Shown: positions 39,522 to 48,849, counted from the stretch's first letter. The stretch is 64,000 bases of DNA from Lysobacter sp. K5869 (GCF_018847975.1 NZ_CP072597.1:1775001-1839000), one strand, 5' to 3'. A program made the numbers and translations. Notes: generated by a model not told the origin, from the letters alone.

Positions 39522-40885
39522 CGGGCGGCTCCTGCGGGGGCGGTGGTGGCGAGGAAGGGCTCGCCGGTGAGGCGCTGGATTTCGATCAGCGCCAGTTGCG
39601 CGTCGAGCGCGGCGTCCAGGCGTTGGCGTCGGACCGAGACGCTTTCGGCCTGCAGCAGGGCCAGTTCCAGATAACTGATCGCGCCGGCGCGGTAGGCGTA
39701 CTCGGCGGCTTTTTCGGCGCGCTCCAGGCGCGGCAGCACGTCTTGCTTCAAGCGCTCGGTTTCCAGCGCGCCGAGGCGGTAGCGGCCTTGCGCTTCGACC
39801 AAGGTGGAGTAGAGCGACAAGCCCTTGGCCTCGCGCTCGGTTTCCAGCATCGCCAACTCGGCTTGCGCGCCGCGGATGCCCGGCTGCGCGCGCGCGGCCG
39901 CGCCCAGCGGCATCGACACGCTGGCGACGAAGCCGAAATCGCCGTTCTCCTGCTGCCGGCGCAGGCCCACCTGCCAATCGACGTCGGCCTTGGACTGGGT
40001 CTGTGCGAGGCGCACGCGCGACTCGGCGATGCGGCGCTGATCGACGAAGCGCGACAGCTCGGGATTGCGCTCCAGCAAGGTCGCCAGCGCGCTGGCTTCC
40101 TGGATCTGCGGCAGCGCGAACGGATCGCCGGCGACAGTGGCGAAGCCCGGATCGCGTTCGCCCCACAGCGCGGCGAGGAACTGGCGCGCGGCCAGCAGCG
40201 CGCGCTGGGCGCGGCTGCGGTCGAGTTCGGCGCGCGCCAGCTGCGCCTGCGCGGTCAGCAGGCCCGATTCGGGCGAGGCGCCGGCCTCCAGGCGCACGCG
40301 CGCGGCGGCGACGGCGCGCTTGCGCTGGGCGATGTCGAATTCCGCTAGATCGATCCGGCGCTGTTCGGCGACCACGGCCAGATAGCGGCGCGCGGTTTCG
40401 GCGAGCAGGTCCAGGCGGCGGCCTTCGCGGTCCACCGCGAGCGCGTCGATGCGGCTCTGGGCGAAGGCGCGGCGCGCGTCGAGCTTGCCGCCGCGCTCGA
40501 ACACCGAGGCCAACGTCAAAGTGACTTCGGCGATCTTGGTGCCGCTGATCGCGCCGGTGCCCAATACGTTGTCGATCGCGGCGCCGGCGACGTAGGCGGG
40601 CTTTTGCGCGGCGAGGTCGCGCTCGGCTTCGAGCACGCTGCGCTGGTTGCCGAACAGGCGCAGGTCCGGGTGGGTGTCCTGGATCCGGCCGAAGGCGTCG
40701 TCGAGGGTGAACACCGAAGCGGAGCGCGCGGTGGCGCCGGCTTCGGCGTGAGTGCCGGCCTGCGCGCCGGGCGGCGAGCCCGCCGGCGGGCCGGAAGAAG
40801 AGGGTGCAGCAACGGGCGGCCGCGCCTGTGCGGAAAAGCACAGCGCAGCCGTCAGGACGGCCAGGGCCGTCGGACGCAAACGCAT
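39518..40885 (-). CDS. czcC: CzcC-like TolC-family outer membrane channel
   Basis: 455-aa outer membrane efflux protein, signal peptide about 1-22 (ends SAQARPP). Two OEP repeats are visible as paired long amphipathic helices, about 60-240 and 270-440. The first begins FTLDDAFGRIQDTHPDLRLFGNQRSVLEAERDLAAQKP. It provides the outer membrane exit duct for the CzcA pump. It is the first structural gene of the czcCBA operon, preceded by a small czcI-like gene. Confidence 0.92.
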
Positions 40886-41001
40886 GGGGTTGTCTCCTGA
40901 ATCGCGGTCGACGCCGATGCGCGGGCGCGCACGGCGAGGCTCGCTAGCGCGACGCGCTAGCTGCGGACGTCATGTCCGCGCCGGCGAGGGCCGGCGGCGA
41001 C

Positions 41002-41361
41002 TCAGGCGTGGATGGGCGGGCGCAGCGGTTGCGCGGGATCGGCCGCGACGAAGGCCGTGGCGCGCGCTGGCAGCGGGCTCGCGGGGGAGGGGGCGAGCAG
41101 CCCCAGCTCGATGCGCGGCAGCAAGGCGGCCTGCATGGCGCAGCAGTGGGAGACGTGGCGTTGCAGATCGCCGCAGCCGTCCTGATCGGGCAGGCCGCCG
41201 GCGTGGGGCGCGTCGACCGTCAGCGCCGCGTTCGGCGTGAGGTCGTCGAGTTCGCCGATCTCGCCGGCGAAGGCCAGCACCGGCTTGACCAGCATCACGG
41301 CGATGAGCACCCCGAAGACGAGGTGGCGCAACACATTCGTGAGGGCGGACGGGCCGGGCAT
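41002..41361 (-). CDS. Small exported CzcI-like protein upstream of czcCBA
   Basis: 119-aa protein with an N-terminal membrane/signal segment (LRHLVFGVLIAVMLVKPVLAFA) and a periplasmic part with a Cys/His cluster (DGCGDLQRHVSHCCAMQ) that could bind metal. A Pro-rich C terminus ends PLRPPIHA. Small proteins of this kind precede czcCBA in many proteobacteria and modulate metal resistance. Start at 41361 (MPGPSALTNVL) places the hydrophobic segment near the N terminus; M41403 would add 14 residues. Family assignment is from position and composition, not strong homology. Confidence 0.7.
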   Translation of the reverse strand: MPGPSALTNVLRHLVFGVLIAVMLVKPVLAFAGEIGELDDLTPNAALTVDAPHAGGLPDQDGCGDLQRHVSHCCAMQAALLPRIELGLLAPSPASPLPARATAFVAADPAQPLRPPIHA

Positions 41362-41686
41362 GGCGCGATCATAGGAGCCGGCGCGCGCGCAATACAATTT
41401 CACCGGGGCGCGATCCGTTCAGTCTGAGTGTGTGTTTCATGCGCTGATTCGCACTCTTTGTGCGCGGCCATGCGAGCCCTGCGACCTCAGGCCGCAACCG
41501 CCAGTGGACCGATTGCGCATCGCGCCGCCGCGGCGGCGTCGCCATAATCCGCGCCGCGCGGCAGGACGCCCGAAGGCGCAGGTGGAGTTTTTCCATCCGG
41601 AAGGTCAGGGCGATGCAGTCAGCGCGTCACATCCCCGACCTAAGCTGCGCGCGCATTTTGCAGTTCGGCGGTACAGGGGGTTGGCA
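41362..41686. other. Divergent control region between czcI-like and TonB-lipoprotein genes
   Basis: About 325 bp with locally lower GC. It must hold promoters for both directions; I could not fix individual boxes. A small CGCAC/GTGCG hairpin lies near 41451-41464. Confidence 0.4.
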
Positions 41687-42745
41687 GTGAAGGTTGTGAT
41701 CGAGCCGGTGCGCAGCGCCGCCGGCCAGGGCTCGGGTGCGCGCCGCCGCGGCGCGGAACAGTGGTCCCGCGCCGCGTGGTTGAGCGCCGCGCTCGGATTG
41801 AGCGCGTTGTCCGCCGGATGCGGTTCCGGCAAACCCCCGGCCGAAGCCGCCGCCGCGCAAGCGCCGGCCGCGCCCGCCGCGGACGCCGCCGCGGCCTTGC
41901 CGCCGGCCCTGGACGAACTCGATGCCGGCGGTTTGCGCGAACGCGCGGCGCGGGCTTTGCGCGAGCAGCGCATCCACACCCCGGCCGGCGACAGCGCGGT
42001 CGATTTCTATCTGGCGCTGCGCGAGAAGGACCCCGGCCACGCCGATGTCGCCGCCGCGCTGACCGAATTGCAGCCGTATGTGGTCATCGCCGGCGAACAG
42101 GCGTTGGCCGACGGCGATCTGACCGAATCCCAGCGCCTGACCGGCCTGCTCGCGCGCATGGACCCGCAGGCGCCGGCGCTGCCGCGTCTGCGCGAGGGCC
42201 TGCGCGCGGCGCAAGCCGCGCAGGACAAGCGCACCCGCGAAGACGCCGAGCGGCTGGCGACCGAGCGCACCGACGCGGCCGCGCAGGCGCGCACCCAGGC
42301 CGCGCAGCGCACCGCCGCGGCCAACGCCGCGCTCAAGGCCCAGGCCAACGCCAGCGCCGCCGCGGCCGACGAAGCCGCCGCGCGCGCTTCGACCCCGGCC
42401 GCGCCGATTCCGGGGGCGTCGCCCGCGCCCGCGGCCCCGGTCGCCGCCGCGGCGCCGCCCGCGGCCAAGCCGGCGGCGCCGGCCAAGGCGATGCCGCGCC
42501 TGATCGCCGACGCCAGCCCGCGTTACCCGCTGACCGCGATGAACCGCAAGCTGGAAGGCAGCGTCGATGTCGCCTTCACCATCCAGCCCGACGGCAGCGT
42601 CGGTTCGGCGCGGGTGGTCTCGGCGCAGCCGGCCGGGGTGTTCGAAGAGGCCGCGCTAGCGGCGGTGTCGCGGCTGCGCTTCGAGGCCAGCGGCGACAGC
42701 CATTCGGCCCGGCGCACCTTGAACTTCAAGCTGCCCAAGCGCTGA
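41687..42745 (+). CDS. Lipoprotein with C-terminal TonB domain (energy-transducer-like)
   Basis: 352-aa exported protein. The N terminus has a hydrophobic stretch and a lipobox (LSALSAGCGSG). Residues about 60-170 are a helical, repeat-like region (REKDPGHADVAAALTEL). A coiled-coil Ala/Arg-rich region follows, then a Pro/Ala linker, and the TonB C-terminal fold at about 265-352 (ASPRYPLTAMNRKLEGSVDVAFTIQPDGSVGSARVVSAQP). Canonical TonB is anchored by a transmembrane helix, so a lipid anchor is unusual. The start is GTG at 41687 with AGGGGG upstream. No exbBD genes are adjacent. It may link TonB-like contacts to envelope structure rather than power uptake. Confidence 0.8.
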   Translation: MKVVIEPVRSAAGQGSGARRRGAEQWSRAAWLSAALGLSALSAGCGSGKPPAEAAAAQAPAAPAADAAAALPPALDELDAGGLRERAARALREQRIHTPAGDSAVDFYLALREKDPGHADVAAALTELQPYVVIAGEQALADGDLTESQRLTGLLARMDPQAPALPRLREGLRAAQAAQDKRTREDAERLATERTDAAAQARTQAAQRTAAANAALKAQANASAAAADEAAARASTPAAPIPGASPAPAAPVAAAAPPAAKPAAPAKAMPRLIADASPRYPLTAMNRKLEGSVDVAFTIQPDGSVGSARVVSAQPAGVFEEAALAAVSRLRFEASGDSHSARRTLNFKLPKR

Positions 42746-42809
42746 GCCCGGCGCGGCGGGGCCGGCCGTGCGGTTGGCGCGGTCGGCGCGAGCGGCCACA
42801 ATGCCGCGC

Positions 42810-43499
42810 ATGACGACCGCCGCCCCCGCCCCGCTCGACGCCCTGGAACTGCAAAACGGCCCCGAGCCGACCCACACCCTGCTGTGGCTGCACGGCCTGG
42901 GCGACAGCGGCGAAGGCTGGGCGTCGGCGATGGAGCTGCTGGTGCGGCCGAACTGGCCGACCGTGCGCGTGGTGCTGCCGCACGCGCCGGTGCGCGCGGT
43001 CACCGCCAACCAGGGCATGCGCATGCGCGCCTGGTACGACATCCACGACTTCAGCGGCATCGACAACCGCGCCGATCAGGGCGGCATCGACGCCTCGGTC
43101 GGGCTGATCGACGCGCTGATCGCGCGCGAGGGCGAGCGCGGCGTGCCGCCGAACCGGATCGTGCTCGGCGGCTTTTCCCAGGGCGCGGTGATGACCCTGG
43201 CCGCCGGCGCGCGCCGGAGCGAGCCGCTGGCCGGTCTGGCCGCGCTGTCGAGCTACCTGCCGGCGCCGGAGCGGCAACTGGCCCAGGTGTCCGACGCCGC
43301 CCTGCGCCAGCCCATCTACATGGCCCACGGCCGCCACGACCCGTTGGTGCTGTACCGCTACGGCGAAACCGCCGCGGCCCAGCTGCGCGAGCGCGGCTTC
43401 GCGGTGGAATGGCGCGATTACCCGATCCAGCACGAGGCCAGCGAGGAAGAACTCGCCGCCGTCGGCGACTGGATCGCCCAGCGCTTCGCTGCGGCCTGA
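42810..43499 (+). CDS. Alpha/beta hydrolase, carboxylesterase/phospholipase (YpfH/Fsh) family
   Basis: 229-aa cytosolic serine esterase. The oxyanion loop is TLLWLHGLGDSGEGW, the nucleophile elbow GGFSQGAVM gives the GxSxG serine, and the Asp and His come from HGRHDPLVLY and YPIQHEASEEE. Related carboxylesterases hydrolyse short acyl esters or acyl-thioesters. Start chosen at ATG42810 (MTTAAPAP); ATG42801 would add three residues. The AlgZ-like kinase begins 23 bp downstream, so cotranscription is likely. Confidence 0.87.
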   Translation: MTTAAPAPLDALELQNGPEPTHTLLWLHGLGDSGEGWASAMELLVRPNWPTVRVVLPHAPVRAVTANQGMRMRAWYDIHDFSGIDNRADQGGIDASVGLIDALIAREGERGVPPNRIVLGGFSQGAVMTLAAGARRSEPLAGLAALSSYLPAPERQLAQVSDAALRQPIYMAHGRHDPLVLYRYGETAAAQLRERGFAVEWRDYPIQHEASEEELAAVGDWIAQRFAAA

Positions 43500-43522
43500 T
43501 CCGTCCCGCCGAGCCCCGCGCC

Positions 43523-44593
43523 ATGGCCGACCCGCGCACCGGCACGCCCGCGAACGAGCCCGAACCCTGGCTGCCGGACCTGTGCCGGCTGCCGCGGCTG
43601 GTGGTCATGCTGAGCATGGCCGAGCTGATCGTGATCGTGCTGGCGCTGGCGCCGGACGGCAGCCGCTGGAACCTGACCCGCTTCGTCTCGTCGAGCGCCT
43701 TCGCCCTGTGGCTGGCGCTGGCGATCTCGGTGCTGCTGTGCGTCTCGCGCCGGCACCTGTCGCGGCTGCCGCCCGGGGTCGGCGGCTTCATCGCCACCGC
43801 CACCGCCGCGGCCATCGCCGCGGTGGTCGCCGCGGCCACCCATTCGATCGACTCGATCAGCGGCATCGGCCTGATCCCGGCCGGCACCGGCTTCGGCCGC
43901 TTCGTCGGCGGCACCGCCGCCATCGCCATCCTCGCGGTGAGCGTGGTGCTGCGCTATCTGTACGTCAACGACAGCTGGAAAGCGCAGGTGCGGGCCAACG
44001 CCCGCGCCGAGGTCGAGGCGCTGCAGGCGCGGATCAAGCCGCATTTCCTGTTCAACAGCATGAACACCATCGCCGGGCTGGTGCGCAGCGACCCGGTCGT
44101 GGCCGAGCGCGCGGTGCTGGACCTGTCGGACCTGTTCCGCGCCGCGCTGGGCGCGTCCAAGAGCGATTCCAGCCTGGCCGAGGAGGTCGAGCTGGCCGAG
44201 CGCTATCTGGCCATCGAGCAGCTGCGCCTGGGCGAGCGGCTGCGGGTGATCTGGCGCAAGCGCGAGCCGCTGCCGTGGAAAATGCCGCTGCCGCGGCTGG
44301 TGCTGCAGCCGCTGGTGGAGAACGCGGTCCTGCACGGGGTCTCGCGCCTGCCCGGGGGCGGCGAGGTCGAAATCGAGCTGACCCAGCTCAGCGACCACCT
44401 GCTGCTGCGCATCCGCAACCCCGCCCCGGCCCCCGCCGAGGGCCGCGCCGGCGCCCGCCACGCCCAGCACAGCATCGGCCAGCGCCTGCGCTATGCCTAT
44501 GGACCCACGGCGCGGATGACCGCAGGATGGGACGGGGGCTACTATCTGTGCGAACTGCACGTGCCGACCGGGGTGGAGGCGCAGAGCCGATGA
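43523..44593 (+). CDS. algZ: AlgZ/LytS-type sensor histidine kinase
   Basis: 356-aa membrane kinase of the His_kinase/PF06580 class. Four hydrophobic helices cover about residues 25-145. The kinase block starts with IKPHFLFNSMNTIAGLVRSDP containing the phospho-His. The N-box LQPLVENAVLHGV is present, while the usual DxG motif is replaced by RNPAPAP, as in AlgZ relatives that lack canonical G boxes. It overlaps the response regulator by 4 bp, and hemC lies close downstream, matching the AlgZ-AlgR-HemC order of Pseudomonas and xanthomonads. Likely role is regulation of surface structures or pili; inputs unknown. Confidence 0.88.
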   Translation: MADPRTGTPANEPEPWLPDLCRLPRLVVMLSMAELIVIVLALAPDGSRWNLTRFVSSSAFALWLALAISVLLCVSRRHLSRLPPGVGGFIATATAAAIAAVVAAATHSIDSISGIGLIPAGTGFGRFVGGTAAIAILAVSVVLRYLYVNDSWKAQVRANARAEVEALQARIKPHFLFNSMNTIAGLVRSDPVVAERAVLDLSDLFRAALGASKSDSSLAEEVELAERYLAIEQLRLGERLRVIWRKREPLPWKMPLPRLVLQPLVENAVLHGVSRLPGGGEVEIELTQLSDHLLLRIRNPAPAPAEGRAGARHAQHSIGQRLRYAYGPTARMTAGWDGGYYLCELHVPTGVEAQSR

Positions 44594-45345
44594 AGGGTGC
44601 GAGGCTGGCCATGAGAGTGGTGATCGCTGACGACGAACCGTTGGCGCGCGAGCGCCTGCGCGGCCTGCTGGCGCAACGCCCGGACGTGGAGGTCGTCGCC
44701 GAAGCCGCCGACGGCCAGCACGCCCTGCACGCCTGCGCCGAACACCGGCCGGATTTGGTCCTGCTGGATATCGCCATGCCCGGCATCGACGGCCTGGAGG
44801 CCGCGCGCCATCTGGCCGCGTTCGAGCCGCGCCCGGCGGTGGTGTTCTGCACCGCCTACGACGCGCACGCGCTGTCGGCGTTCGACGCCGAGGCCATCGA
44901 CTATCTGGTCAAGCCGGTGCGCCCCGAGCGCCTGGACGCCGCGCTCGAGCGCGTGCGCACCTTCGCCGCCGGCCGCGAGCGCGCCGGCGACGGCGAGACC
45001 GCGCCCGGGCAAGTGCGCAGCCACCTGTGCGCGCGCTTGCGCGGCAGCCTGCGCCTGATCCCGATCGAGGACGTGCATTACCTGCACGCCGAAGAGAAGT
45101 ACGTGATCGTCCACCACGCCCGCGGCGAAGATTTGATCGAGGAATCGCTCAAGTCGCTGGAGGACGAATTCGGCGAACGCTTCGTGCGCATCCACCGCAA
45201 TTGCCTGGTGGCGCGGCACGAGATCGTCGAACTCAAGCGCAACGCCGAAGGCCACGTGCAGGCGATCCTGCGCCACGGCAAGCAGCCGCTGGAAGTCAGC
45301 CGGCGCTGCGTGGCCGCGTTGCGCGAGACCCTCAAGCATCTGTGA
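44590..45345 (+). CDS. algR: LytTR response regulator, AlgR-like
   Basis: 251-aa regulator. Receiver: acidic DD at 14-15 and phospho-acceptor Asp60 (LVLLDIAMPGIDG); then a linker and LytTR DNA-binding domain at about 145-250 (IEDVHYLHAEEKYVIVHHARGE, FVRIHRNCLVARHEIVELKR). The ATG at 44590 overlaps the kinase stop; ATG44611 (MRVVIADDE) is an equally plausible start and is closer to AlgR length. AlgR proteins control alginate, type IV pili or virulence genes in Pseudomonas; here targets are unknown. Confidence 0.9.
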   Translation: MKGARLAMRVVIADDEPLARERLRGLLAQRPDVEVVAEAADGQHALHACAEHRPDLVLLDIAMPGIDGLEAARHLAAFEPRPAVVFCTAYDAHALSAFDAEAIDYLVKPVRPERLDAALERVRTFAAGRERAGDGETAPGQVRSHLCARLRGSLRLIPIEDVHYLHAEEKYVIVHHARGEDLIEESLKSLEDEFGERFVRIHRNCLVARHEIVELKRNAEGHVQAILRHGKQPLEVSRRCVAALRETLKHL

Positions 45346-45377
45346 TCGCCGCGGGCGGCCCGCTCGCCGGTGGCCCC

Positions 45378-45507
45378 CTGTAGGAGCGGCGTAAGCCGCG
45401 ACCGCGGAGCGCCCGACCGCGTCGAACCTTCGTGTCCCGGGACGCCGGCATAGGCCGGTTTCGCCGTGACCGCATTGGCGCGGTCGCGGCTCGCGCCGCT
45501 CCTACAG
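45378..45507. repeat. REP/BIME-like palindromic pair
   Basis: Arms at 45378 (CTGTAGGAGCGGCGTAAG) and ending 45507 (CGCCGCTCCTACAG), with a spacer of about 70 bp. Located between the algR-like gene and hemC. Confidence 0.8.
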
Positions 45508-45606
45508 GGGCTGGTGCCGCCGCGACGGCGGCGACCGCAGACCGGGGATTTCGCGTAGGTCTCGTCCCCTTTGGCCCCGACCCGCCGCAGCGGCGATAAT
45601 GCCGCC

Positions 45607-46548
45607 ATGAAGACCCTGCGCATCGCCACCCGCAAAAGCCCGCTCGCCCTGTGGCAGAGCGAGCACGTCGCCGAACGCCTGCGCGCCGCGCACCCCGGCC
45701 TCACCGTGACCCTGGTGCCGATGAGCACCCGCGGCGACGAAGTGCTGGACCGCTCGCTCGCGGCCATCGGCGGCAAGGGCCTGTTCCTCAAGGAACTGGA
45801 GCTGGCGATGCAGCGCGGCGACGCCGACTGCGCCGTGCATTCGCTGAAAGACGTGCCGATGGAACTGGACGCGGGCTTCGCCCTGCCGGCCGTGCTCGAA
45901 CGCGCCGATTACGCCGACGCCTTCGTCAGCAATCGTCACGACGGCATCGAGCAACTGCCGCCCGGCGCGCGCGTGGGCACTTCCTCGCTGCGCCGCCAAG
46001 CGCAACTGCGCGCGCTGCGCCCCGACCTGCAATTGCTGGACTTGCGCGGCAACGTCAACACCCGCCTGGGCAAGCTCGACGCCGGTGACTACGACGCCAT
46101 CGTCCTGGCCTGCGCCGGCTTGCAGCGGCTGGGCCTGGACGCGCGCATCCGCCGCCGGCTGGAAGCGCCGCAGTGGCTGCCGGCGCCGGCGCAGGGCGCG
46201 ATCGCGGTGGAATGCCGCGAGGACGACCTCGCCATCCGCGACCTGTGCGCCGCGCTCGACCACGTCGCTACCCGCACCTGCGTGGAAGCCGAGCGGGCGA
46301 TGAACCGCAGCCTGCACGGCAGCTGCCACGTGCCGGTCGCCGCGTACGCGCGGCTCGACGGCGAACACCTGCGCCTGGACGGCGCGGTCGGCTCCGCGAG
46401 CGACGGCCGCAGCGTGCGCGCGCACGGCGAAGGCCGCGGCGACGCGCCGCAGTGCCTGGGCATCGAAGTGGCGCAGAAGCTGCTGGCGCAGGGCGCGGGC
46501 GAGTTCATCGCCGCGTCGTTGCAGGGCGAGGTCGGCGAGGACGATTGA
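45607..46548 (+). CDS. hemC: Porphobilinogen deaminase (hydroxymethylbilane synthase)
   Basis: 313-aa cytosolic heme-pathway enzyme that joins four porphobilinogen units into hydroxymethylbilane. Recognisable are [13 protein letters not shown] at the N terminus, HSLKDVP with the catalytic Asp, [24 protein letters not shown], and Cys240 in [12 protein letters not shown] that carries the dipyrromethane cofactor. Full family length. The linkage to algZ-algR is conserved in gammaproteobacteria; a REP element separates them, so hemC may have its own promoter. Confidence 0.97.
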   Translation: MKTLRIATRKSPLALWQSEHVAERLRAAHPGLTVTLVPMSTRGDEVLDRSLAAIGGKGLFLKELELAMQRGDADCAVHSLKDVPMELDAGFALPAVLERADYADAFVSNRHDGIEQLPPGARVGTSSLRRQAQLRALRPDLQLLDLRGNVNTRLGKLDAGDYDAIVLACAGLQRLGLDARIRRRLEAPQWLPAPAQGAIAVECREDDLAIRDLCAALDHVATRTCVEAERAMNRSLHGSCHVPVAAYARLDGEHLRLDGAVGSASDGRSVRAHGEGRGDAPQCLGIEVAQKLLAQGAGEFIAASLQGEVGEDD

Positions 46549-47026
46549 GCGGAGTTCGCCGGCGGGAAATGACCTGCCTCGGCGCTTTCATGTCTGAAGC
46601 CGCGCGGCGATTCGTGCGGAAACCGGAGGTCCGCACGCGGCGCCGCCGTGCGCGAGTCGCCGACTCCAAGCATGGGCCAGCGTTTGCGAGCCTGTTTCGC
46701 CGCGCGTCGCAGCACGGGAGCGACTCGACGAAGGGCTGCGCAGCGGTGCCCGAGTTGCGGGAACTCGGGAGAAGACTTGCGTCTGCGGGGTCTGTTCGCG
46801 GCGTCGTCGCAGCACGCGAGCGTTTCGAAGAAATTCGCCGGAACGAAGACGCGCAACGGCGCAGCGCGCGCGCATTCGGGTTGAGCCGCGCGGCGAGCTC
46901 AAGCGAACGCGATACGGCTCGCGAAGGCGCTGAAACGCCGAGAGGCTTCGATTCTCGAGCGTCGCGTCCGTCGTCGCGCGACGTCCCGAGCGGGCGTCCT
47001 CGAAGCCCCAAGCCCGTCGTCGCGCC
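46549..47026. other. Gene-free spacer with an imperfect internal duplication
   Basis: About 478 bp after hemC. Open frames on both strands have Arg/Ser-rich, low-complexity translations and no family resemblance. A segment near 46691 (CTGTTTCGCCGCGCGTCGCA) is repeated imperfectly near 46795 (CTGTTCGCGGCGTCGTCGCA) over about 40 bp, suggesting a decayed or repetitive sequence. Confidence 0.4.
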
Positions 47027-47707
47027 TCAGAACCGGCGGATCAACTCGATCGAGCTTTCCGCGCTCTCGCTGCCGCCGCCGCCCTTGTTGTCGTGGCGGA
47101 TGGCGAAGTCGGTTTCCAGTTTCCAGTTCGGGTAGACGTCCACGTCCAGCCGCACCGACTGTTTGACGAAGGTCGCGCCGCTGCCGCTCTCGAACTGCAC
47201 GCGCTGGGTCCAGCGCGCGCGCTCGCCGAGTTGCTGGCCGAGGTTGAGCTCGCCGCGGAACACCGCGCCGGTGCGGTTGATGCCGTCGTCGTACAGCGGC
47301 GCCAGACGGTAGCCGGCGCCGAAGCTCAGGCCGATCTGGGTCGGGCCGTCGCGCATGGCCTGGACGCCGTAGCGGGTGCCGATGCGGTAATCGTTGGAGT
47401 ACATCGCGCGGCTCTCGCGCGAACTGGCCGGGGCGCTGACGCCGCCGATGCCGACGCGCTGCTGGCCGGGCAGGGCCACGTTCGGCCGCAGCGGCGGCAA
47501 CTCGGCCGGGTCGATGTCGGGCAGGCGGCTGGTGCGCGCCATCGCCGCGCGCCATTCCTCGTCGCCGCAGCGGGTCGAGAAGCAATACAAGCGCATCTGC
47601 GCCGGATCGCTCGCGATCGCGATCAGCGTCGGGTCGCCGCCGTAAGCGGGCGTCGGCAATGTGACCAGAGGCGCGCCGAGCAGGGCGAGCCCGATTGCAC
47701 CGAGCAT
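47027..47707 (-). CDS. Exported DUF481-like outer membrane protein
   Basis: 226-aa protein. A signal peptide is predicted at the chosen start (MLGAIGLALLGAPLVTLPTPAYGG). A middle region has a Cys pair (YCFSTRCGDEEW). The C-terminal half looks like amphipathic beta-strands (YRIGTRYGVQAM, QIGLSFGAGYRLAPLYDD, RWTQRVQFESG, LDVDVYPNWKLETDFAIR), ending SSIELIRRF with terminal Phe, an outer membrane signature. The strand pattern is DUF481-like. An upstream in-frame ATG at 47800 would put 31 residues before the signal peptide and is less likely. Function unknown. Confidence 0.7.
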   Translation of the reverse strand: MLGAIGLALLGAPLVTLPTPAYGGDPTLIAIASDPAQMRLYCFSTRCGDEEWRAAMARTSRLPDIDPAELPPLRPNVALPGQQRVGIGGVSAPASSRESRAMYSNDYRIGTRYGVQAMRDGPTQIGLSFGAGYRLAPLYDDGINRTGAVFRGELNLGQQLGERARWTQRVQFESGSGATFVKQSVRLDVDVYPNWKLETDFAIRHDNKGGGGSESAESSIELIRRF

Positions 47708-48013
47708 CGTCTGGAGAGTGGCCGAGGAACAGCCCAGGATAATGCCATGAAACCGATTACAGGACTGCGACCGGGCACGCGCCGGACAGGTTTCGGTCAC
47801 GCAGGCGGTGACGCGGCTCGGCGGGTCTCGCGACCCGCCGCCAACCGCAGCGAGCGAACCGCCCCGGCCTAAGGCCAGGGGCGGCGTTCGCCATCGATGC
47901 GCTCGGCATCCACGCGAAGCAAAAACGAGCGGAGACGAACCCGCCCCGAGAAAAACCCAGAACGTCCCAACTCACTCGTTCCTCGTTCCTCTCCACTCGT
48001 TGCTCTCGTCCGA
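47708..48013. other. Spacer with two GC-rich hairpins
   Basis: About 306 bp between the two DUF481-type genes. Hairpins GGCGGGTC/GACCCGCC (about 47819-47838) and CCGCCCC/GGGGCGG (about 47861-47886) are visible. No gene is supported. Confidence 0.4.
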
Positions 48014-48733
48014 TCAGAACCCGTACACCACATTCATCGTCGTCAACGTATCGGTCTTCTTGGTCCCCGGCAGCACATCGGTGTTGTGGCGCACTTCCAG
48101 CCCGGCCTTGAGCGCCAGCGCGTCGGTCATCTTCACCAGCAGGCCCAGGTCGTTGCGCGCGTAGGTGTTGTCGCTGCCGGCTTCGATCAGCAAGGTGTTG
48201 TAGACCGAAGTGGTGTCGGTGAGTTTGTGGCCGAAATCCATGAAACCGCGGGCGATGGCTTCGTTGTTGTGCTCGCGCAGATCCTGCAGCTTGGCCCAGC
48301 GGTAACCCGGGCCGATCTCGAAGGTCAGGTGGGTGTCCTTGGTCTTGATCGCCTCGAAGCCGTAGCCGGCCGCGACGGTCCACTGGTATTCGTTGGCGGT
48401 GAAGTGGTCGCGCTCGTTGCGCGCCGAACCGAACACGTAGCTGCGTGCGCCCAGGCGATAGCCGCTGCTGCCGAAGAGCTCGTAGCGGCGCGCGCTTTCC
48501 TTGTCGTCCTGCTTGCCGTACAGGAACGAGGCGCCGGCCGAGTGCTTCCACTGCGCGTCTTCCTTGGCGATGTTGAGCTTGCCGATCAGGGTCTGGCTGT
48601 CGGTATTGCCCTTGGAAATGGCCAGACCCAGCTCGCCGTTGCCGCTCCAGCCGTCCTTGCGGGCGGCGTCCTGGGCGTGGGCGAGGGGCGAAAACGCGGC
48701 GCACAGCGCGGCGGCGGCGAACAACTTATGCAT
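48014..48733 (-). CDS. DUF481 family outer membrane protein (YdiY-like)
   Basis: 239-aa protein with a signal peptide (MHKLFAAAALCAAFSPLAHAQ) and a DUF481 beta-barrel: WSGNGELGLAISKGNTDSQTLIGKLN at the start, repeated strand-turn units, and a C-terminal TTMNVVYGF with final Phe. E. coli YdiY is an acid-inducible member; the role is otherwise unknown. The start at 48733 is followed directly by the signal peptide; an in-frame ATG at 48799 would place the leader structure inside the coding region. GGAG lies 9 nt upstream of the chosen ATG. The upstream leader is unusual and is listed separately. Confidence 0.85.
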   Translation of the reverse strand: MHKLFAAAALCAAFSPLAHAQDAARKDGWSGNGELGLAISKGNTDSQTLIGKLNIAKEDAQWKHSAGASFLYGKQDDKESARRYELFGSSGYRLGARSYVFGSARNERDHFTANEYQWTVAAGYGFEAIKTKDTHLTFEIGPGYRWAKLQDLREHNNEAIARGFMDFGHKLTDTTSVYNTLLIEAGSDNTYARNDLGLLVKMTDALALKAGLEVRHNTDVLPGTKKTDTLTTMNVVYGF

Positions 48734-48803
48734 GCAACGACTCCGAATCGATGAACAAAAAAAACCGCCGGTGGTTCCGGCGGTTCGGAGACTATGCATA
48801 AGT
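48724..48803 (-). promoter_or_regulatory. Nested leader fold masking the start codon of the DUF481 gene
   Basis: Three nested complementary pairs are exact: ACTTATGCAT (48724-48733) with ATGCATAAGT (48794-48803); CTCCGAA (48741-48747) with TTCGGAG (48784-48790); and CCGCCGG (48765-48771) with CCGGCGG (48777-48783). In the mRNA the outer pair includes the start codon and the middle pair includes the GGAG ribosome site. The inner hairpin is followed by U8 (48757-48764), so the same hairpin can also be a terminator. Both translational and transcriptional control are possible; the transcription start is not established. Confidence 0.5.
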
Positions 48804-48849
48804 TAATGTGAAGACAGTCACAAATTCAGGTTATTCAGCCCCAAAGCCC

